NCBI GenBank assembly: GCA_033296885.1
Contig: MU863880.1
Location: forward strand, 186,001-250,000
Source: Triangularia verruculosa
Lineage: Eukaryota > Ascomycota > Sordariomycetes > Sordariales > Podosporaceae
Direction: 5' to 3'
DNA length: 64,000 nucleotides
Below are positions 11,230 through 20,739 of the stretch, one piece after another. The stretch's first letter is position 1, and every line of letters starts with the position of its first letter. A program made the translations under genes and the position numbers. Below the pieces are notes generated by a model that saw nothing but the letters and a program-made list of their open reading frames with translations, ran no database searches and was not told the origin of the DNA.

Positions 11230-12652
11230 ATGAGCTTGTCACTTCTTTCGCCTCTTCTCCGGCGAAATCTATTCACATCCCTTCACAGAACCCCCAGAAG
11301 AGCATTCCACATCACCCCCACCAACATGAGTGAGAAGCTGAAGCCCGCTGCCCGTGTCGCTGGCAATCGGCAGGATGTCTGGTGAGTTCGTACATCTACC
11401 CATCACAATGAGCATATAACTGACATGAAAGAACAGGTCCATCATCAACGAGGCAGCCTCCGCCTCACCCATCCAACCCATCGTCAACATGGGCCAAGGC
11501 TTCTTCGGCTACAACCCCCCAGACTTCATCCTCTCGGCCGCCAAATCCGCCCTCGACCGCGTAGAATGCAACCAGTACTCCCCCACCAAGGGCCGTCCAC
11601 GCCTCCTCAAGGCCCTCGCCGACGCTTACTCCCCCCTCTGGGGCCGTCAACTCGATCCCAACTCGGAAATCACCGTCACCACCGGAGCCAACGAGGGCAT
11701 GCTCTCCGCATTCATGGCCTTCATCGAGCCCGGCGACGAAGTCATCGTCTTCGAACCATTCTTTGACCAATACATCTCCAACATCGAGATGCCCGGCGGC
11801 AAGATCGTGTACGTGCCCATGCACCCGCCAAAAGAAGGCGCCGTCAAAACCTTGAGCGCAGGGGAGTGGACAGTGGACTTTCACGTACTCGAACGCGCCA
11901 TCACGCCAAAAACAAAAATGATCGTCTTGAACACCCCCCACAACCCAGTAGGCAAGGTCTTTTCCCGAACAGAACTCGAAAAGATTGCCGAGCTGTGTCT
12001 CAAGCACCAAATCATCATCCTCTCGGACGAGGTCTACGACAGGCTGTACTACACCGACTTCACCCGCATCGCCACGCTCTCCCCCGAAGTCGAGAAGATC
12101 ACCCTCACCGTCGGCTCCGCGGGCAAGAACTTTTACGCCACCGGCTGGCGGGTCGGATGGCTCATCGGTCCCCCCGAGCTGATCCAGTACGTCTCGGCCG
12201 CTCACACCCGCATCTGCTATTCCTCTGTTTCGCCACTGCAGGAAGCCTGCGCTATTGGGTTTGAACAGGCGGATAGCCATAACTTTTGGCAGCAGTGCAT
12301 CACGGACATGACGGCCAAGATGGAGAGGTTTACCGCCGTGTTTGATGAGCTGGGTATCCCGTACAGCAAGCCGGAGGGTGGGTACTTCGTCATGGCGAAT
12401 TTCAACAAGATGCAGCTGCCGGAGGGGTATAAATTCCCGCCGCATGTGGAGGAGAGGCCGAGGGATTTCAAGCTGGCGTGGTTTTTGATTCAGGAGCTGG
12501 GCGTGGCGGCGATCCCGCCTAGTGAGTTCTATACCGATGAGAATGCGAGCATTGTGGAGGATTACCTCAGGTTTGCGGTCTGCAAGCCGGATAATGTGCT
12601 GGAGGATGCGAAGGAGAGGTTGAGGGGGTTGAAGAAGTACTTGAAGCAGTGA
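11230..12652 (+). CDS. bna3: Kynurenine aminotransferase (kynurenine--oxoglutarate transaminase, class I/II)
   Basis: Exons 11230-11381 and 11437-12652 give 455 residues. This fold-type I PLP enzyme transaminates kynurenine to kynurenic acid, a side branch of tryptophan and NAD metabolism. Visible hallmarks are GYNPPDF, the NTPHNPVGK substrate loop, SDEVYDRL, and the Schiff-base lysine in GSAGKNFY at about residue 281, followed by TGWRVGW. The first 32 residues are Arg/Ser/Leu-rich and lack acidic residues, as in a mitochondrial leader. A second in-frame Met at 11326 (residue 33) begins a normal soluble form, so leaky scanning could give mitochondrial and cytosolic products. A tail-to-tail arrangement with the Zn2Cys6 gene leaves 355 bp. 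Relatives such as cysteine-S-conjugate beta-lyase share the fold; the BNA3 call is strong. Confidence 0.9.
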
Positions 12653-13007
12653 GGGGGCGTTTTGGGTGATGGTTACCTCATTTTTTCCAGATAGCAAGCA
12701 AGTCTTTTTTCATTGATAGAGGGGATAGAAACTGATATTCCTTATTTAACCGCTCACTTCGCAGGGGATATATACTTTCTGTATACTGTATATGTGTCTA
12801 ACAACGCCGGTTTCCCTGTTTTGAAGTCGACCTTTTCCATAAAACTCACTGGGGTTAGTTGTTAAGCCAACCACTTAAATGCAACACCTGCCACCTATCC
12901 TTGCCTAGACGCCAGATAACCAAATCATTTTCCAGCCTCATGTATCCCTTATTTCCCCTTCAAACAGCCCCTTCCCAAACGTGCCCGTATGTATGTGGTT
13001 ATCGACA
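12653..13007. other. Convergent 3' flanks, bna3 / Zn2Cys6 regulator
   Basis: About 355 bp with TATATACTTTC-type AT-rich sequence near 12770-12795 that may help 3' end formation. No gene seen. Confidence 0.5.
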
Positions 13008-15671
13008 TTAATTCCTCAATCCCGACCCGGCAGCGTACTCTCGATGTTGCTGTTGATGCTGTGCTGGCGGTGGCGGCTGCGTTCGTGTTGGTATCGATGG
13101 CGAACTTGCTGCTGCATCCCATCTTTCGAGGAAGTTTTCCCAGTTGAAAACACCGTTGTCACTGCTAGGCTGTCATCAATGTTAGCTCGTCGCCCGTAAA
13201 TCCAACTTATTTAACTTACACCATCGGACATATACCCATTGGTCAAAGGCCCCGCCGTCCCAAGCTTCGCATACCCCGGCGGCGGTTGCTGTGGCGGTTG
13301 AATCGCCCCAGCAGAACTCCCCATCTGTGTCAACGCACCGCTTACGACTTCTTGTACACGTCCAATAATCCGCTGCATTGTCTGCAATTTCTCATCTATT
13401 GTCCCAGGCCAGACGGAGCTCAGCACCACGCCCAGCGCCACAATCTCGTTTACGTCGCTGCTTGAGTCGGGTATGAGTGTTATAAGGCGCTCGAGGGCTC
13501 GTTCCACTGTTTGGGCCATCGTCACCGCTGACCAGGGGTAGTGTGCACCTCTCTGCCCTGGCACCGCACTGAGGAAGTCCTCTTCATATGGATTGTGGCT
13601 GTTACTTTGGGAGTGTCGATGGTGGTGATAATGGTAATGATGTGGCGGTTGGGGTGGGTGTCCGTACCACGGCTCGCTGTCAGAGTTCTGAGATACTTGC
13701 GAATTGTTTCTTTGTTGTTGTTGAGCCCTCTTGATGTATGTGCAGACACCCAGTCCTGCCTCGACAATATCCTTCTTCATCGCCAACAGATACATCGCCA
13801 CTACTTCCTCGTACCCTGGGCTCCTTGTGTCGAGCTCATCGGCGTATGTCAGGATTGCCATTGCTGACTTGAGGTACGATAACTCGATACTGGGTGGGCA
13901 GCTGCTTGGGTCTGACAGATGACCCAAGGTAAAAGGTCGATAGAGTGCCAGTAGAGGTCGTCGTACATGCATATCCAACAATGCCCTGTGTCTCCATTCT
14001 TTGTGAGTGTTTTCTGGGCTTAGGGAGGCGTGCCTAGGGAAGAGTGCGGTGACGTCAGAGAGCAGGTTTTCTAGTTGTTGACCGGCGGAGAGAATAGGCT
14101 GGTAAGAATCGAGGGCTTGATAGTGAGAGATCAGAGCAGCGGCTTCGATTCGAGTTTGTAAAGTTCGTGAGGTGTAAGCTTGAAGGCGGTTGGCTGTTGG
14201 GTGGTCGAGTGGCAATGACGGGGGAAGACTTGGAACGGTAGGAGATAGGGAGCTGTCGTCGAGATTGGAAGGAGGTTTACAGGTGTATTCTCCAGTTCGA
14301 ATGGCGAATGGCAAGTGGCATGATAAAGACATATGAAGGTCCATCTCGAGAAGAGTGTACCATAGTCTTCGGCGAATCTCGCTGGTGAACGGGTCCATAA
14401 ACGGAAGCTCGGATGGGTCGCGGTGGAGATCCATCGTTATGGCCATGCGGAGTATGTAGCCCAACTGCGTCCAGGGGCCGCGCTGATAGGGGCAGATGGT
14501 TCGTTGGGCGTGCAAGAGGAGAAGCTCGGTTTGTAGGGCGGTTATATCGGTTACTTGCTTTCTTCGTAGATCGTCGAGCCAGTGCCTGACTAGAGTGCAG
14601 GCTGTAGGAGTGTTGATGCTGGTGAACTTTTCCTGTCCAAGACTCCGAGCGTCTGTTCCGAAGCGAGCAGCGATGCTCATCATGCAGAGAAGACGGGGAA
14701 GGAAGCTTTCGCTACAGCCTCGCTTGTCCCAATACTGACTATATTCGTGGTGAAATGACGGGATGTGAACCATTCGATACAAGCCTTCGGAAACAATAAA
14801 ATACCGATTGACGAGCCTGTCGCACACTGAGCGTGGTGGGAGAACATCGGTCATTCGTTTCTGTATTGGCATCATGGAGTCGACGTAGACGGCGATGGGC
14901 TCGAGAGCCTTGTGGTGCTCCTTTTTCAGTATACGGCATGCACTCTGGAGACGCGCAAATGGCCCGCGCAGATGATCTGTTCTCGCCATGGTTCTCAGAA
15001 GATCATCGGCCTCGTCGAACTCCGATGGACGTCAGTGTCTCAGTTTGACCGTTTCATCGAGATCATGTCTTACAATATTCAGCAAAGCCTGCATACTGTC
15101 CCAGCCTTGGGTTGTTGGGACCCGAAAGCCTGGGTTAAATGGACGACTTCGGATGGCGGTTGAGTGTCGGTAAGGGAATGTTGGTGAAGTCTTTTCTGTG
15201 ATGATCCTTTCCAGGCGCTCCAGCCGCGATGCCATCTCGTCCAGACCAACTTGAGGCTTGTGGTTATGCTCCATACCGTTGGATTGGGAAAATGGGCGAG
15301 AATGGTCTCCGTCAATGATGTTGGCTAGGTGCTGAGGGCGTTTGACCGGCCTTTCGGCCGATTCTCCGTCTGAACCGTCTGAGCCAATACCATTCTCCTG
15401 GTCAGTATATCGGCAGGGCCTTCGAGACTTCTGACACTGAGAACATGGTGTTATTCGATCACACTTCAGCTTGCGTTTGCTGGCCAAAATATTAGTTTCC
15501 AGCTCCTCCTTCCAGGCAGAAGCTCATCCCTTACCGGCATTCAACACAGGACTTGACTGGCCGAGGGCGTTTGACGCTCTTTGGCTGAGCTGCTGGATCT
15601 AGAACGGTCGATGAGGTTACGGACGGTGTTCTCGGCAGCACATGGCCTCCGCTTTCGAGCATTGCTTCCAT
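13008..15671 (-). CDS. Zn2Cys6 fungal transcription factor
   Basis: Four exons, 15671-15535, 15479-15074, 15019-13220 and 13169-13008, splice to 834 residues. The binuclear zinc cluster spans residues 42-68 with canonical spacing CX2CX6CX5CX2CX6C and is created by the first splice (CVECRKRKLKCDR). A basic stretch and a short coiled coil (MASRLERLERIITEK) suggest dimerisation. The middle region from about 200 to 560 fits the fungal-specific transcription factor domain (YRMVHIPSFHHEYSQYW; LEMDLHMSLSCHLPFAIR). His/Gln/Asn-rich stretches follow. The last exon adds a C-terminal segment (VFNWENFLERWDA) resembling an acidic/aromatic activation tail. The start has a strong context (GCCATGG); upstream frame lacks ATG. 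The 54-nt second intron ends in GGAG, the weakest of the three. Target genes cannot be inferred: neighbours are not a cluster. Confidence 0.85.
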
Positions 15672-18600
15672 GGCGACCTCTCGAGGTGTGACTTGCCAGT
15701 GCCTGGCATTGGAAAAATTAGCAAGCAGAAAAGAAGCGGTGGCTTGAGTCGACTCCAAAGCTTCAGCCCGGGCAGCGGTTTGGCGGGATATCAGAAACGC
15801 GTGGTTGCTTCTTCTGGTGGTTCCCTTGTGAGCCCCTTTTAGTCAGTCAGGAGGCATCAGAGGGAACACACGGCTGGTATTGTGTATGTCACGAATCCAC
15901 GGTCTCCCGAAACAAACTGACTGCTCGCAATGTGCCACAACCCGCCCTCCGTTGGCCTCTCAGCCGCGACATGCGGCACTTGGGGGGGGAGGTAGGTATG
16001 GTTGACGCAACATTGAGAACATGGCGAGCAAAGGGCGAGAGCAAACCGTCCTTGTATGCATGCATCCTGCAAGACTGCCCTGTCCAGGTGCCTCAGCTCC
16101 CCAGTGTCGAGCGACAAGTCGTATGGATGTGGTTGCACGCAAAACGGCCAGGTTCAAGGACATGGATGGGGTATCCCCCCCACAAGGGCCCGGGTGCAAC
16201 CGATTTTAGGGGCTAGGTCTCCCTAGCTTAAGCCCCCCTAGCGCGCAACTTACAGGGGAGGGGGACGCTAAACGAGAGCTCACAAGGACATCCTTTCATC
16301 CAACATCAACGACATGACATAGGCAAGTATTCTCCATACACACTTCTTTCGGAGCCGAACCCTCATGGCCACCACCGCATCGTCAACACCCTCGGATATT
16401 GAAAGTCGCCGATGGATGCAGGACACCCTCCCCCACAGACCTGCGCAAGAATGAGGATGCGAGCACGCGGCACCAAGACATCACGAAGAGGTCAATGTTC
16501 AAATCCTCTCGGACGGGGGGTCGGGTCCGCCCATGATGGCGTGCGCCATCCGCCAACAGGAGGCGTGTCCCGGGTGTTGGACCGTGGCAGCAGATAAGGT
16601 TATGACATTTGGCAGGAATTTTCCGTGTGAGAGCTCGACGTTGGTGCGAGGCCAAGCCGTCATAATTTCCAGAATCCCAAAGCATGGTTGTCGATCCTGC
16701 AACCATAACGCCTCTCGCCTTCCCTTCTTGAGACCACCTCTTTGCTCACGCACGACCTGTTAGGCATCACTGGATATTCAACATCGGGCTAGTCAGAACT
16801 CAGGCTCGGTGTTATCGTTTACTTGTCGTCTCGACAGATGAAGCCACGGGCCGAGGACGGATTCAAACCCAGGTCCGCCCACTCCGGATATCCCCTCTTG
16901 CACGCCGGCTTTCTCCTTTGGTTTTACAATCTCTGCGCCACGACCGTTGATTCCGATGGGCTATCACCGCAGTACAACACCCGCTGTTATGGGTGACGAA
17001 ATCCGAGGCAGAACTGAATCGAGATGAGCTGTAATCGCTGCGGGTGGGCTTTGATCACGTTGGACGGCGCAGACCGTCCCAACCTCCAGGCATACGAACC
17101 GGGCATATTGACAAGGGACTTTGGCTGCAGACTTCTGTACTGTCTTTGTTGGTATGTTCATCTGATAGCTATTGCTAATCTCGTTAAATGCCCGCGATAA
17201 GATACTTCTACAGCGGAGGATCACCATGTGGCAGCAAATTCTATCTACTGGGCGCCGCCATTGACGAAGCCTCCGTCTATGCTCGGATTTATCTCACATA
17301 TTTATTCCGGGGAAGTCACAAAACCAACTTCCTAATGGGCTTAGGTACCTTGGCTAGACGACAGCGACGTTGGTGGCGTCAACCTCCCACTAGGGTACTT
17401 GCCAGTGATCCAAAGCTGCCCGTTTCGACCGCCAACGGATACCGAGGCCATGAACTTTCCAACTTCGGTTGTCTCCTAGCCGGACTCAAGCCTAGACAGC
17501 CCGTTCCTGAACGAACCAGATGCTGTGGAAAGAGATCGCGACTCAGTTCGGCCACGACTTTAGCAGCCACATCCCACGCACCCCCAACTGAAACAGAAGA
17601 GCTAGCGCAGGGCAAAACACCCCTTACCCTGCTCCTCAACCTCCCGTCGTTATCTTTTTCCACTTCGAGGACAAAGCTAAACGCCTCTCGTATGCAACAT
17701 ATATATGCCAAGCCATACCACGCAAGCATTAATCGACAGCTTTCGGTGGTGTCGGCGACGGCGGCTCATTGCAAGCGAGGAAATAGATGAAGACAACACA
17801 AGCCAACATGTACAGAACCTTCCACACAGATTGCAATTCACTTTCCACCGTGGGCCGTCGCTTTCGGTTCCTTCGGCACTTGAAGGCGGGAAAACCGTGT
17901 AGCAATATATCGCCGTTTAGCACCTTGCATTGACATCCGGGTTTGTATACCAATACATACCCTACCTCCGGGCATGAGGCGTGCAGGATCTGGCACTGAC
18001 ACAGGGTCGGCGTATGCATATCCCATCCGCTACCCGGGTGAAAAGGGGAGTTACTTATCGGTGGACTAACCCTGGGTAAACAGCAACGTGGTCGATCAAT
18101 ATCTCAAAGAATAGCCGGCGGTATTACACGGTGTTTGCACCTCGCTATCAGCCATATTCATCTGACTATGGGGGCTCCAACGGGCATTCTCACAGCCAAG
18201 CTGCTAAGCTGTCGTTTTCTGACATTTTCTCCCCTGACTAGAAACCCAACAAGCCACTGACTCCAGCCTGGCCTCCGCCCGGTGGCATGCTAGTTGGACG
18301 TTGGGCGGACTTCCCACCTGTCAACACCACCCACCCATGACCGCATCGGTCAGTCCCACCGCTCCCACGCTCATGGCTGCGCTAGAACCCAGCAGTGGGC
18401 ACCAAAGCAAGCCACCCTCCACTCAAGTCAACCATGAAGGATCCAACCCTGGCTCTGGAAAGCTTCTAGCTCGACTGTTGGCTCCCTTCTTGCAGGCGTT
18501 GGTCCGGAAAGCCGGCCGAGTGTCAACGGAAAGTAACGCACGACGGCCGACTTTACATTGTTAACTGCCAGCCAACAAGGTGCTTGGGTCTGTGATCAGA

Positions 18601-19007
18601 AGATTGCTGACAAGCATGTGAACATTGCAATATTTTGACCTCTTATCAGGTATTGGAAAAGATAATGAATGATGCATGTTCCACAAAGGAACTTGTGCTT
18701 CTCATTTCCTTTCTCTCTAGAATATGACAAAAAGCACTGAGAGCAGTTCTGCACAAAACCAGATAGAGAAAAACAGAAAAATTGATAGAAAAAACCAAAA
18801 AGAAAAAGAAAAAAGATCCTTCCATGATGATGCCTCCCAGGAAAATAAAATAAAACACCCTGCTAATAATTTGCTCCCATGCTGTTGTTGCTTTCGCTGT
18901 GGAAAAAAAAAAAGCCATGTCATTTCATGCTTTCATCTGTTTTCTCTCTCTCCCTCTCTCTTTTGCCTTTTGTGTCAGAGCCTCCCGGCACCCTTGAAGA
19001 AAGAGTT
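15672..19007. other. Large gene-poor interval
   Basis: About 3.3 kb upstream of the Zn2Cys6 gene and downstream of atx1. The longest ORF, plus strand 17188-17790 (200 codons), shows no recognisable domain or codon bias and probably is not a gene. A short palindrome, GCTAGG-tctc-CCTAGC with flanking GGGGC/GCCCC, lies near 16208-16235. A tRNA-like stretch occurs at about 16850-16950 on the minus strand but does not fold well. The region could hold long promoter elements, a non-coding RNA or old repeat debris. Confidence 0.5.
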
Positions 19008-19531
19008 CTACTCGTCCTTGGGAACCTCGACGCTCTTCTCCTCGCCGTCGGCCTCGCCCTTTGTGACTTTCTTGCCCGTCTTGGCGATCGTCCTGAGGAC
19101 CTTTTCGTAGGGGAGGGAGTCCTCTGCGACGACGGTGGCTGTTTGGTCGGCGAGGGAGACTTGGTAGGATTTGACGCCTGTTTTTTGTTTCTGGTTAGCA
19201 TACAATGTTTTTGATTTTGAAATTCCTCCACTTTTTTTTACGGTAAGTGATTTGGGTATGCGCCGTTGAAGTTGGGAGTCGCGCAACAGGGGGTGTAGTG
19301 GTGGTGGTGGTGGTGGTGGCCGGGTGTAGAGGGGGAATGGTTTTTTTCTTTTGGTGTTAGGAAAGGTTGGGAGGAAAAAAAGCTGCAATTACCCTCAAGC
19401 TTCTTCAGGACCCTCTCCACGGCACCGGAGCAGCCGCCGCAGCTCATGGTGATTTCAAAGTGGTACTTGTGCTCCTGTCCGGCGCCGGCGGCGGGGACAT
19501 CGGCGGTGGGGGGGACGACGACATCGGCCAT
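19008..19531 (-). CDS. atx1: ATX1-type copper chaperone
   Basis: Two exons, 19531-19393 and 19177-19008, give 102 residues. The heavy-metal-associated domain carries the copper site MSCGGC, with cysteines at 31 and 34, in the usual beta-alpha-beta order (HFEITMSCGGCSGAV, SYQVSLADQTATV, VLRTIAKTGKKV). Atx1 shuttles Cu(I) in the cytosol to Golgi P-type ATPases of the Ccc2 type, supplying secreted cuproenzymes and high-affinity iron uptake. Yeast Atx1 is 73 residues; this one has an extra Ala/Pro-rich N-terminus and an acidic C-terminal tail, as common in filamentous fungi. The intron splits the domain at a typical place, contains a TGCTAACC branch point and a (GGT)n microsatellite. A TATATAAAG on the plus strand near 19760 may be a promoter element by chance or design. 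Confidence 0.92.
19298..19320. repeat. GGT/CCA trinucleotide microsatellite in the atx1 intron
   Basis: A run of GGT triplets sits inside the single atx1 intron, so length change should be neutral for the protein. Confidence 0.8.
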
Positions 19532-20739
19532 TTTGTTTTCTCGTCTCAACAAATTATGCTGTTTGGTGTGTGATGATGATGTAGATGGCGTAAAACGTAA
19601 AGTCCGTAGCGTGTTGACTGGGCGATTGCGTTTTGGGTGAGCAAGTTTTCTTCGTTTGGTTTAAAACGGGGAAGTTTGAGAGAATAAAACGGGTGTTGGT
19701 GGTGGATAAGGTAAGGTATTTAAGTTTCACAAGGAGACAACGTGGTGGGTTTTGTTGCTATATAAAGTTGCAACGGCGGGAACGGGTTGAACGGCGCGCA
19801 GCTACGTACCACTTACACGAAGCGGGAGATCAGTTGAGGGGAGCAAGGAGAAATACCAAGTGGTGTTTCCGTCGTTACAAAGCAACCTGAGATGGTGGAG
19901 GGAAGCGGGGCAAAAATGATAAATCAAGGATGACGCCAGCGGGGAAAAAGAGACCAGATTGCGACTTCTTTCGCGATTGCGAATTGCGAGTTTTGGGACG
20001 AGCGGGAACCTTGCGGGCTACTTTGCGCTTCTTTGGAGTATTATCAATTATTCTGGTGTTAGCTAGCACAGCTTGAGCTCTTTCTCGGGGAGATATCTAT
20101 CAGGTTGCGTATTGAGCTACAGCTCACCAAAGCAGCTCGAGATATCGCATTCTGTACCCCGCTATGAACCACCCCCTGATGAATGCCATGTCCCTCACCG
20201 GATCGACCCCGTCAATCTCAGCTCTGCCCAGCACTTGAAACATGCTCATATCTGACTCACTTTGAAACAAGGCACAGCTTGGAGCATGATGGGTTATCAG
20301 AGGGGACTAACAGTTTCCTACAAGAAGAACGTGGAGGTGTGATACCCGAGTCTGTGCCGAGTGTCACCAGCGGACAAAGACACTCCGTGTACCCAATCCT
20401 CGTAGATAGCCAAGCAGTGCGCGAGATGCGATGCGATCTGAGGATCTGGCAGAGAGAGGTACTCGAGTGGGGTCGTCCAACCTCCGCCAAGAGTTGGTGA
20501 TACCAGCGTCAACGAACTCTCTCAGCTTGAACTGTTATACCCCTTCCACATCAGGACTGCTTTTTGACAGCTATCAATTTTGTTAAGCGTCTTCAGTCAA
20601 CACCTAATGTTCAAGACCAAAAAAATGGTAAAACCAAAACAATTGTAGTCCAGACGCTATCTTCCGTTTTCTCTACCATTGCCTTTTGCAGGTCACCGTC
20701 TATACATCACCACCCATCTCCCTTTTAAGACTGGCCTGC
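19532..20739. other. Intergenic region, atx1 promoter and rqc1 3' flank
   Basis: About 1.2 kb with scattered short ORFs of no coding character. The portion near 19640-19780 is upstream of atx1 and moderately AT-rich. Nothing else recognised. Confidence 0.5.

Noticed and set aside
11465..12697. 410-codon open frame antisense to bna3
   Set aside because: Mirror frame of a strongly GC3-biased gene; its product is low complexity and lacks domains, while the plus strand encodes a full PLP enzyme.
16850..16955. Possible tRNA on the minus strand (TGGCGCAGAG and GGGTTTGAATCC boxes)
   Set aside because: The T stem does not pair and no anticodon arm fits; box similarity alone is weak.
17188..17790. 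200-codon plus-strand ORF in the gene-poor gap
   Set aside because: No domain, no codon bias typical of neighbours, no splice context; could be re-examined if transcribed.
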